49,593 nucleotides of DNA from Candidatus Parcubacteria bacterium (GCA_002869165.1 PKTK01000011.1:1-49593), one strand, 5' to 3'; positions 31,311 through 39,265 are shown, counted from the stretch's first letter. The notes: generated from the sequence alone by a model not told the origin. Program-made: numbers and translations.

Positions 31311-31637
31311 CTAATTTTTACTATGTTCAAATTTTTTGACAAATTTATGGATTGTTCTCAGCACTAACCAGATAAAAATGATTACCGCAACTACAACAAC
31401 AAATCCAACAAATCCATTTTTTAGAAAAGAACCGAACAATCCCGATTTATACAAGTCCCAAGCACCTATACACGGTAGACATATCATACCTAAAGATATG
31501 ACTGTCATAATTCCCCCGCCTATTGGTCCCCAGTTATTATCCAAGAATGCTCCCTTATAAAAAAGTCCATACAGCATTGCCCATCCACAGATAAAAAAGG
31601 CTACACCAAAGAATATTGCTACTATCTCTCCAGACAT
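31311..31637 (-). CDS. small membrane protein (cassette 6, antisense to the array)
   Basis: three TM segments; MSGEIVAIFFGVAFFICGWAMLYGLFYKG. Confidence 0.65.
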   Translation of the reverse strand: MSGEIVAIFFGVAFFICGWAMLYGLFYKGAFLDNNWGPIGGGIMTVISLGMICLPCIGAWDLYKSGLFGSFLKNGFVGFVVVVAVIIFIWLVLRTIHKFVKKFEHSKN

Positions 31638-31802
31638 GTTATACCCTCCATTTAAGAAAATAAATTTGTCAAAAAATTAGTTTCTACTGTTGGCCTAGTA
31701 TTACATATTATTTAACATCAGTCAACACTAACAAAAACATATTTTAACACGAAAAAATAATTATAAAAATGACAACTCTGCGCTATCGCTTGCCCTTCGG
31801 GA

Positions 31803-31943
31803 CGTCTAACACTCGATATCTGGTTACATATTTTTTCCAATTAATTAATAAGGAACAAAAAAATACTCCACCCAAATTTGTGATATAATTATTAAACTTA
31901 ATAAGGAATATCCCAAACTTCAGATATCGAGAAACGTTCAGCG
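31803..31943 (+). other. attC-like site 6
   Basis: R'' CGTCTAAC (complement of GTTAGACG), CTCGATATCTGG / CTTCAGATATCGAG, R' GTTCAGCG. Confidence 0.8.
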
Positions 31944-32075
31944 AAATCGTGCGCCCTCGCTATCGCTCAGTGCTCCGCTTCCGCTAAACGGCTGCGGTCC
32001 CCGAGTTCGGCATTATCGTTTCACTTGCCCTTCGGTCAAGCGCCTCGACAACGCCGAACTCGGCATATACGAAAT
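31936..32075 (+). repeat. 140-bp cassette segment, copy 1
   Basis: about 97% identical to 33286-33425. Confidence 0.9.
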
Positions 32076-32144
32076 GTCCAGCCTCAGTCTTCGCTCCGCT
32101 CAGCCTGCGTCTGGCCACTTCGCATATACCGCAGCCGTTGTATG
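31982..32144 (+). other. attC-like site 7 (almost the whole ORF-less cassette 7)
   Basis: CGCTAAAC GGCTGCGGT ... ACCGCAGCC GTTGTATG with inner CCGAGTTCGGC/GCCGAACTCGG. Confidence 0.65.
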
Positions 32145-32346
32145 AAATAGTGACTCAATCAATCTATTTTAAGTACTTGCATATATAGGATTTTTGTGCT
32201 AATTTAACTTGAATTTCATTGATTTCGTCACTACAACACACAACATGTGATATGAGACTACGAGTGATGATAAATTTGTTTTTGTTCTTAATATAAAAAT
32301 TAAAAAATCAGAGTTGTGTTAACCATTAATAACAAGGAGAATTATT

Positions 32347-32628
32347 ATGAGTGTATTAGAGCTGAGTCTGGATTTCATGATAGCCGCTAACATCTTAGAT
32401 GAATTTGAGCTAATCATTGACAAAAATGTTGGTAAAAAATATGGAGAAATCTTAGTTTTCGAATATGAGGCTGGTAGATATGCACCTGAAAAATTTTGTC
32501 GCTATGCATTGATGGAGCAAAAAGCGGAAGGGAAAATCCCTCCTGATGTTAATGCATATCACATTGTCGAACTAACATGGATTAATGCAAAAACAAACAT
32601 GATAGCATTCCAACCACTAATTCTTTAA
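32347..32628 (+). CDS. small protein of unknown function, nested inside attC-like site 8
   Basis: AAGGAG ribosome site; 93 aa; followed by hairpin GGTGTAAACT/AGTTTACACC. Confidence 0.7.
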   Translation: MSVLELSLDFMIAANILDEFELIIDKNVGKKYGEILVFEYEAGRYAPEKFCRYALMEQKAEGKIPPDVNAYHIVELTWINAKTNMIAFQPLIL

Positions 32629-32637
32629 ATGCTCACG

Positions 32638-32664
32638 GTGTAAACTAGTAACAAAGTTTACACC
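32638..32664 (+). terminator. terminator-like hairpin of the nested CDS
   Basis: GGTGTAAACT agtaaca AAGTTTACACC. Confidence 0.55.
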
Positions 32665-32801
32665 CAATTCTGATTTTTTAATTAACATCAAGGAAAAAAC
32701 AAAAAATAAATTCATCATCCCTCTCCGTCCAAATTTTACAGATAATAATAAAATTAATAAGTTATCTGTAAAACTTCTCATATCACTCTAGTTGTACGAA
32801 A

Positions 32802-32883
32802 TAGCCCTTCTCATTTCTACGAAAGCAATGTTCGTGGCAAAAAAAAGAAGCCCTTGCAAATCTAATAGAAATGCGAAGGGCTA
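32802..32883. repeat. long hairpin filling ORF-less cassette 9
   Basis: TAGCCCTTCTCATTTCTA / TAGAAATGCGAAGGGCTA (17 of 18 paired). Confidence 0.75.
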
Positions 32884-32949
32884 CATCGTACAACATGTGA
32901 TATCTGGTTCCAGAAGTGAAAAGTTTTATTTTATTCTTTTAAAGAAAAA

Positions 32950-32976
32950 AGTCATTACTATATTTCAGTAATGACT
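32950..32976 (-). terminator. intrinsic terminator of the tRNA-like RNA
   Basis: AGTCATTACT gaaatat AGTAATGACT then TTTTTC on the minus strand. Confidence 0.8.
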
Positions 32977-32985
32977 TTAACACGG

Positions 32986-33124
32986 GACGCGCTGCATTGG
33001 ACTCGAACCAAAGGTTAAATATCCTAACACGTTATGCTTATGCAATATGTGTGCACCCACTTACACAGTTCACAACACGTATCATTGGTATTCGACCTGC
33101 TCCCTCACTAAGCTAACAGCACGT
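32986..33124 (-). ncRNA. tRNA-like small RNA with acceptor, D-arm and T-arm features but about 75 nt of unusual sequence in place of a clear anticodon arm
   Basis: ACGTGCTG/CAGCGCGT acceptor-like stem; TTAGCTTAGTGAGGGAGCAG D-arm; TTGGTTCGAGTCCAA T-arm. Confidence 0.55.
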
Positions 33125-33155
33125 TATAATCTGAATGAACATTTTAATTGATAAA

Positions 33156-33183
33156 ATAGTAACATAAATTTCACACTTGTCAA
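33156..33183 (-). promoter_or_regulatory. promoter for the tRNA-like RNA
   Basis: TTGACA (33183-33178), 16 bp, TACTAT. Confidence 0.55.
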
Positions 33184-33285
33184 TAACACCATGAAATAAA
33201 ATAAAACTTTTCACTTCTTACTCCCAAATTTTTGAAAAATAATTAATCTTAATAAGGAGTTTCAAAAACTTCAGATATCACCCTA

Positions 33286-33425
33286 GTTCAGCGAAATCGT
33301 GCGCCCTCGCTATCGCTCGATGCTCCGCTTCCGCTGAACGGCTGCGGTCCCCGAGTTCGGCATTATCGTGTCACTTGCCCTTCGGTCAAGCGCCTCGACA
33401 ACGCCGAACTCGGCATATACGAAAT
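33286..33425 (+). repeat. 140-bp cassette segment, copy 2 (truncated cassette 7)
   Basis: about 97% identical to 31936-32075; the 3' half of the attC site is missing. Confidence 0.9.
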
Positions 33426-33516
33426 AATAAAAAACATTTTCCATTCGGAAAATAATTATTTTGTTAATTTATAAAAAAAGAGTTCCATGATTTTTCCTTC
33501 ATGAAACCCTATGGTG

Positions 33517-33753
33517 CTAACTTGTATAAAAGGGGCAGTCACCAAACTCCAAGATATCGTCCGATTTTTTATTGGACGCATTACAGACGTCGAGATTGGA
33601 TACTTTTTTAAAATGCCTACATAATGGTTTACTCAGACCAGATTTATAAATCTTCACGATAACGTTTTCTGCTTCTGGCAAAACTTTACCATTATTCTTG
33701 TCCACTCCTTTACAATTCACCTTATGCGTTCCTATGATTTCATCACGTACCAT
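33517..33753 (-). CDS. small Cys-containing protein (cassette 10, antisense)
   Basis: 78-aa ORF preceded by AGGAGGTTG. Confidence 0.65.
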   Translation of the reverse strand: MVRDEIIGTHKVNCKGVDKNNGKVLPEAENVIVKIYKSGLSKPLCRHFKKVSNLDVCNASNKKSDDILEFGDCPFYTS

Positions 33754-33900
33754 TCTTACAACCTCCTTTTTTTATAAATTAACAATATAATTTTGAAATT
33801 GCTATTACCTATTTAAACATTTATACTGAAAAGACCGATGTCATATACTACAATATTTAAATTAATCTGTCAAGGCGCAATTTCTAGTTTTTTACTACAT

Positions 33901-34020
33901 AACATAACACCACGATATACGGTTCGGTCTCCTATCGGAAACCTCTCCCAAATTTATGATATAATTAATTATACTTAATAAGGTATATCATAAACTTCGT
34001 ATATCGGGAAACGTTATACG
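33901..34020 (+). other. attC-like site 10
   Basis: ACATAAC, ACGATATACGG / CTTCGTATATCG, R' GTTATACG; CCCAAATTT and TTAATAAGG core. Confidence 0.75.
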
Positions 34021-34161
34021 CAATTCAAAAAATATTTTCTTTTAATTAGGTTTTTGATAGGCAATTAATGAGAATTTAAATTTGATTTTTTAATTAATTA
34101 TAAAGGGGGAAAGTTGAGTTCCTTCACTGGTGTTCAGGAGACAATTTAATTTTAAATATTT

Positions 34162-35112
34162 ATGAATTATAAAAAATATTTCTCTGATAATAATCTCATA
34201 GAAAATAAGAATATCCCTAATTCTGTGTGGCTAGATTACGTAAAAAATGGCATTTACCCAGTTAGAGGTTTGGTATTTTTCTATTTTTTTATACTCATTT
34301 TAATGCTGTCTTTTTTTATTATTCCGTCATTGAATATTTATCAAAAAATAAAAATTGAATTTCTTGGAGATGATTTCACTTTATTTGTTTACATTGCTAT
34401 TTCATCATTGTTATTCCTGATACTCTTTTTTAAATATTTTAATAAAAAAGGTGATTACTGGAGAAAGGTTCCTATTAATAATTGGTTTAGATCATGGAGA
34501 ATTTATAATTTTTTAGAATATTTAGAAAAAGAAAATATTTCAAATATTGGGCTATTTGATAAACAAAAAAACATTTTTCAAATAAATTCATTCAAAAATA
34601 CTGGAGTTATTACAATAGACTACATTATTGATTTAGGGCTACTTGCCACAGCAGACAGAAAATCGCCCATTAATTACACATTTCGGACTAATAAAGAAGT
34701 TGAAGCAGGTTATGAATATTCTCATTTTTTTAAACTATCTTTTGAAAGTTATATTTTTAGAAAACTAAAAAATACAATATATTTTTATGGCAATAATCGA
34801 AGTACTTTTAGTAGATATCTATTTTTAGAAACAATTAAAGACAAGGGTAATGTTTTTTTAAAAAATGATGATGAAAACACCGGGGTCAATAAATTGCTTT
34901 ACGATATTAAAAAATTAATACAAGATTACCCAAACTTAAAAGGAGAAATATTGATTGACAACACAAGTGTAGTGGTTAAATTTTATGACAACTATAGACA
35001 CTTCACTATGCTCAACACTGACGGGAAACAGTATTTTGATTTTTTGAAAAATAAAAATAATTTGTTTGAAAGTTTTGAAGGTTGTGAAAAATTATTAAAC
35101 ATTTTGAGCTAG
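34162..35112 (+). CDS. membrane protein of unknown function (cassette 11)
   Basis: 316 aa, two N-terminal TM segments. Confidence 0.75.
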   Translation: MNYKKYFSDNNLIENKNIPNSVWLDYVKNGIYPVRGLVFFYFFILILMLSFFIIPSLNIYQKIKIEFLGDDFTLFVYIAISSLLFLILFFKYFNKKGDYWRKVPINNWFRSWRIYNFLEYLEKENISNIGLFDKQKNIFQINSFKNTGVITIDYIIDLGLLATADRKSPINYTFRTNKEVEAGYEYSHFFKLSFESYIFRKLKNTIYFYGNNRSTFSRYLFLETIKDKGNVFLKNDDENTGVNKLLYDIKKLIQDYPNLKGEILIDNTSVVVKFYDNYRHFTMLNTDGKQYFDFLKNKNNLFESFEGCEKLLNILS

Positions 35113-35200
35113 CTATTATTTTTATTAAAACAAAAAATAAAACTTTCTCTACAATTATTTAACATTTAATATATTTAGCAACGCGATAAAAAACTTACAT

Positions 35201-35344
35201 CGCACAACAAACGATATACGGCTACAGAAAAATTCCTTTATTAATTAACACCAAGGAGTAAACTTTTCTTCCGACCCAAATTATAAAAATGAACATTAAT
35301 TTAATAAGGTATTTTTAGAACTTCGTATATCTACTTATTGTATT
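35201..35344 (+). other. attC-like site 11 (terminal, degenerate R')
   Basis: CGCACAAC, ACGATATACGG / CTTCGTATATC, R' degenerate ATTGTATT. Confidence 0.6.
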
Positions 35345-35392
35345 AAATAATTAAATACCTTTTTTTAAAAATCACATTTTAAACAAATATTT

Positions 35393-36046
35393 ATGTCTAT
35401 GAAAAAATTTCATTACCAAGACGCTATCAAATTTTGTTGGGAACGCATGAAAGAAAACTTTTGGTTTTTCTTTGGCTCCTTAATGACAATTGGCTTGGTT
35501 AGTTGGATCTCTGAGGATGTTGACAAGCTTAGTGAAAACAACCCTTCTTTTGATTTGACCATCTTGAGTATCTTACTATTAATGTTGATGCTAATATTAG
35601 ATCTAGGCATGATGAATATTTCTCTAAAAATTCATGACAAAAAAGAGGTGACTTATACAGATCTATTCAATCTATACCCTAGAATATTAAAATACTTTTT
35701 AACCAATCTTCTATACTTTTTAATTGTATTCGGAGGTTTATTGCTTTTTATAGTTCCGGGAATAATTTGGGCCATCAAATTTCAATTTTGTAGTTATTTG
35801 ATTGCTGACAAAAACTTGGGGCCAATTGAAGCTCTGAAGGAAAGCTCTAGATTAACCAGAGACGCCAAAATGGATCTTTTCTTCTTTGGTTTTATTGTTT
35901 TTATTGTAGTCTTAGCTGGGGCTTTGTGTTTAGTAATTGGTTTGTTCTTTGCTATACCAACTGTCATGGTAGCTTATGCATATGTTTTTAGAAAATTACA
36001 AGAAAATAAAATAGAAATAATCAAAGAACCTGAATCAAAAAAATAA
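35393..36046 (+). CDS. multi-pass membrane protein (DUF975/glycerophosphodiesterase membrane-domain-like)
   Basis: hydrophobic helices; ALKESSRLTRDAKMDLFFFGFIVF. Confidence 0.7.
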   Translation: MSMKKFHYQDAIKFCWERMKENFWFFFGSLMTIGLVSWISEDVDKLSENNPSFDLTILSILLLMLMLILDLGMMNISLKIHDKKEVTYTDLFNLYPRILKYFLTNLLYFLIVFGGLLLFIVPGIIWAIKFQFCSYLIADKNLGPIEALKESSRLTRDAKMDLFFFGFIVFIVVLAGALCLVIGLFFAIPTVMVAYAYVFRKLQENKIEIIKEPESKK

Positions 36047-36346
36047 ATGAAGAAAGAATATATTTATATCAGTATTATTATTTTAGCTTTCATTGCTTTA
36101 ATGGCTATTAGCATAAAAAATCTAAAAACTTCTACCCAAAGTCATAACCAAAATATTTCAAGTGAAGAAATATTTTTAGACAAAGAACAAGAGCTTATTG
36201 ATAGTAACTGTGACTTTTCAATTGATAAAATATGGCAAGGAAAAACAAACAATGCAAAAATTTGCAAAAATTTAATTCCCAAATGTACACAAGAAGAATT
36301 TTTTTATAATAATATTTGCGGTTGCGGTTGTATAAATATTGAATAA
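36047..36346 (+). CDS. small secreted or membrane-anchored Cys-rich protein
   Basis: N-terminal TM; C-terminal NNICGCGCINIE. Confidence 0.6.
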   Translation: MKKEYIYISIIILAFIALMAISIKNLKTSTQSHNQNISSEEIFLDKEQELIDSNCDFSIDKIWQGKTNNAKICKNLIPKCTQEEFFYNNICGCGCINIE

Positions 36347-36356
36347 AGGAGGAAGG

Positions 36357-36575
36357 ATGGATTATAAAATAAATATTTTTATAATCAAAAAAATTCTAGC
36401 CACTAAACTCTTTAAAGTAAGCGACAATAACAGAAATGTAAAAAGAATAGAAACGCTTCTAAACACTCGTCCTAGATTAAAGCCAAGTTCCAAAGACCAG
36501 AGACTTGGAATCAATGATGCTCTACTTGATGAAATTGACAGTGTCTATTGCGCTAATTTCAAAAACCGACGATAA
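36357..36575 (+). CDS. small protein of unknown function
   Basis: GGAGGAAGG before ATG at 36357; followed by terminator. Confidence 0.55.
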   Translation: MDYKINIFIIKKILATKLFKVSDNNRNVKRIETLLNTRPRLKPSSKDQRLGINDALLDEIDSVYCANFKNRR

Positions 36576-36590
36576 ACAGTCGGTTTTTTT
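36562..36590 (+). terminator. intrinsic terminator
   Basis: AAAAACCGACGATAAACAGTCGGTTTTTTT. Confidence 0.85.
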
Positions 36591-36593
36591 ATA

Positions 36594-36785
36594 TTGACAT
36601 TTTAAGAAAAATAAGCTAATATTAAAATAATAAACCCAGGCAATAATAGATTACCAGAACGAAAAACCCCAATGATATTGTTAGAGAAAAGGTCGCCAGA
36701 CCAGCTAGTCTTTGTCAAAAAGACACCTTTCTCTTTCAGAAGCGAATTCTAGTGTACATCTATTCCCTTGCCTGGTTTTTCTATT
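36594..36785 (+). ncRNA. structured small RNA 1 with its own promoter and terminator
   Basis: TTGACA-17-TAATAT; closing helix CCAGGCAA/TTGCCTGG followed by T-tract; inner GTCTTT/AAAGAC hairpin. Confidence 0.7.
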
Positions 36786-36799
36786 CCAAAAAAATATGC

Positions 36800-36955
36800 T
36801 ATAATATACTTATAACATAAACCGGATATAAACACGATACTCACTAAGACGATTTTCCATTAGTTGAAGGGACAGCCCCAGTCCAGTCTTTAAATAGACC
36901 ACTTCTTCGCTAGCGAATCTTCAGTGTATAGTTTATTATCCGGTTTTTCTTTTAC
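36800..36955 (+). ncRNA. structured small RNA 2, paralogue of RNA 1
   Basis: TATAAT at 36800; closing helix ACCGGATA/TATCCGGT plus T-tract; shared 'CCAGnCCAG..GTCTTT', 'AGCGAAT', 'AGTGTA'. Confidence 0.7.
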
Positions 36956-37106
36956 TTAATATTATTTTTTTCATCTATAAAATTTTGAAATAACCCTCAC
37001 CCCAACCCTCTCCCAAAGGAAGAGGGAGAAATAAAAAAAAGTGGGTGCTTCTTTTCTTTGTTATATGATATGTTTTACGTGATATGTGTTATGTGTTATG
37101 TGAATT

Positions 37107-38387
37107 TTATATGTCATCCATTTCATCAAGACTTAGCTTAATAGTCTTTTCTCCATCCTTGTGAAATATTTTTAGTTCTATTTCTTCTCCTGGGCTATAT
37201 TTTCCAATTACTTGAGCCAAAGGATTGCTTTCATTTATTTTCTCACCATTTACTTCTAAGATTATATCATTCTCAACCAAACCTGCTTTATCAGCTGGAC
37301 TACCTGGCACAACAGCCAAATCACTTCTTTCTTCTCCGCGAACTATCAAGGCACCATAATCATAATCTAAATTATTCTCACTGGCTATTTCTTCGTTAAG
37401 CATCACATATCTCACCCCAAGCCAAGGTCTAACTATTTTCCCATGAGTTTTTACACTTTCTAGAATATTATTAACTGAATTTACAGGCAAGGCAAAACCA
37501 ATATTTTCAGCATCAGCTGCAATTGCCGTATTTATGCCTATCACTTGCCCACTGAGATTGAGTAAGGGCCCTCCTGAGTTACCTGGATTGATAGACGCAT
37601 CTGTTTGAATCACATCTACTAACTCCTCGCTCATCCTTCCTATACCTCCAGCTGTAACGTTCCTAGCTAAACCAGAAACTATCCCAGTTGAAACAGTATT
37701 GGAAAATTCTCCCAAAGAATTTCCGATTGCAACTACACTTTTACCAACCTTCAAATTGTCACTATCCCCAAGTTCAATAAAAGGAAAACTATCACCTTCA
37801 ATCTTTAAAATTGCCAAATCATTATAATAATCTCGAGCCAAAACATTGGCTTCATGTTTGTCTTGATTATTCATCAGTACTGTATAGTCAGCATCTCTAT
37901 CGCTAACTACATGTTTATTGGTTATAATATAACCATCTTCTGACACTAAAAAACCTGTTCCACCACCAACCTCTTGAGTTTCTGTTCCGTTTTGCCTGTA
38001 GCTTGGAGTACGGAAAAAATCTCCAAAACCGCTTCCAAAGAATTCTTCAAACAAACTATCTCCAAAATCCGAATCATCATAATATCTTTCTATTACCGGC
38101 AAATCTTTGGTAACTATTATGCTAACAACAGCTGGACTGGCTTTTTCTACAACTGAAATTGTGGCTGACTCCTCATCAACTACGCGAGTAATACTTTCTG
38201 AATTATTTATTTTGTTTGCCAAATGAATATCTGCATTTGGAATAATCTTATTTACAATTTTCTCAAACTTAGAATTATCTTGCATAAAAACAACGCTGGC
38301 TGCAAATCCCATAAGACCGCCCATCATAGAACTAATTAAAAAAGTAAGAATAAAAAAGAAGATTAAAATTTTGTGATTTTTGCTCAT
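37107..38387 (-). CDS. trypsin-like serine protease with PDZ domain (DegP/HtrA family)
   Basis: TNKHVV, NDLAILKI, DASINPGNSGGPLLNLSGQVIGINTA, C-terminal PDZ. Confidence 0.96.
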   Translation of the reverse strand: MSKNHKILIFFFILTFLISSMMGGLMGFAASVVFMQDNSKFEKIVNKIIPNADIHLANKINNSESITRVVDEESATISVVEKASPAVVSIIVTKDLPVIERYYDDSDFGDSLFEEFFGSGFGDFFRTPSYRQNGTETQEVGGGTGFLVSEDGYIITNKHVVSDRDADYTVLMNNQDKHEANVLARDYYNDLAILKIEGDSFPFIELGDSDNLKVGKSVVAIGNSLGEFSNTVSTGIVSGLARNVTAGGIGRMSEELVDVIQTDASINPGNSGGPLLNLSGQVIGINTAIAADAENIGFALPVNSVNNILESVKTHGKIVRPWLGVRYVMLNEEIASENNLDYDYGALIVRGEERSDLAVVPGSPADKAGLVENDIILEVNGEKINESNPLAQVIGKYSPGEEIELKIFHKDGEKTIKLSLDEMDDI

Positions 38388-38643
38388 ATATTTTTCTTAA
38401 TTTTTATCTTTCTTTTATTATTACGTATTAATTTGAGATTTATTTCATTTCCTCATCTTTATCGTTCCTACCTGTCCCATATTATTGCGCAGGCTAAGGT
38501 AGGGGTCGAATTTTAGTATTCACGAGATTCCCTTCCCCTACGCTTCGCTTCGGCCCCCGCAATAAGACGGGGCAGACGGGAATGACAGAAAATTTTAGAG
38601 GATAATAAAAACAGTGTTACTAAACACTGTTTTTTTATATTTT

Positions 38644-38943
38644 TTAAAATCTATATAATTTCTTTTCAAAATCAACAATCTTTTTATTTTTAATTCTAAG
38701 CCCTTCACCTTCAAGCATTTTTATCTTCTTTTTTGAGCCTTCTGCAAAGCCTCCAATACTACCATCACTTTTTACTACTCGATGACATGGAACTTTTGGA
38801 GCATAGGGATTTTTATTCAGTGCGTTTCCAACTGCTCGACTTGCCTTGGGATTGCCAATGGCTTTGGCTAATTCTTGATAGCTAGTAACTCTACCTTTAG
38901 GAACACCTCTTAACTTTTCATAAACCAAATTGCTAAAAGACAT
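38644..38943 (-). CDS. MGMT-family alkyltransferase DNA-binding domain protein
   Basis: VPKGRVTSYQELAKAIGNPKASRAVGNALNKNPYAPKVPCHRVVKSDGSIGGF. Confidence 0.93.
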   Translation of the reverse strand: MSFSNLVYEKLRGVPKGRVTSYQELAKAIGNPKASRAVGNALNKNPYAPKVPCHRVVKSDGSIGGFAEGSKKKIKMLEGEGLRIKNKKIVDFEKKLYRF

Positions 38944-38945
38944 TT

Positions 38946-39260
38946 TTACTTGGTTAATTTTTTTAAAATATCTGGACTTAAATTATCAAAATCAATTGAA
39001 TCCAAATTTAAATTTGGGCCACTAACACCAATACTTAAAATTTCCTGATATTTTTCAAATAGTTTTTCCAACATTGGCGGTAGATAAATATAAGCTATTA
39101 TCAAAGGTATCAAGATAATCAAAATTTTCAAGTAACCTAAAATACGCTGATAATTCAATATACTATGATTCTTTTTTACCAGCTTTAAAATCTCTTCATT
39201 TTGTTTTTTTGTTTCTTCTATTAGTTGTTTGATTTCTTCGTAAGAATTATTGTTTTCCAT
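38946..39260 (-). CDS. small coiled-coil/TM protein
   Basis: N-terminal coiled coil, one TM. Confidence 0.65.
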   Translation of the reverse strand: MENNNSYEEIKQLIEETKKQNEEILKLVKKNHSILNYQRILGYLKILIILIPLIIAYIYLPPMLEKLFEKYQEILSIGVSGPNLNLDSIDFDNLSPDILKKLTK

Positions 39261-39265
39261 ATTTT

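Larger units (their letters stand above)
32237..32798 (+). other. attC-like site 8 with a CDS nested in its first arm
   Basis: R'' CACACAAC, ATGTGATATGAG / CTTCTCATATCAC, R' GTTGTACG; arm TGATGATAAATTTGTTTTTGTTCTT (32265-32289) versus 32690-32719. Confidence 0.6.
32887..33293 (+). other. attC-like site 9 with a minus-strand ncRNA unit in its first arm
   Basis: R'' CGTACAAC (complement of GTTGTACG), ATGTGATATCTGG / CTTCAGATATCAC, R' GTTCAGCG; 24-bp perfect arm 32912-32935 / 33195-33218. Confidence 0.65.
25437..35344 (+). mobile_element. integron-like cassette array (Xer-like recombinase plus attC-like sites)
   Basis: tyrosine recombinase, adjacent core site, and about 11 attC-like sites with complementary R''/R' boxes bounding single-gene or gene-less cassettes. 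Confidence 0.75.

Noticed and set aside
27941-35344. Regular repeats considered as a CRISPR array
   Set aside because: Repeats are long, imperfect, self-complementary and separated by whole genes, with no short direct repeats, uniform spacers or cas genes.
36985-37035. CCCTCACCCCAACCCTCTCCCAAAGGAAGAGGGAG and the similar sequence at 264-305
   Set aside because: Looks like a common dispersed intergenic repeat; no specific function can be supported.
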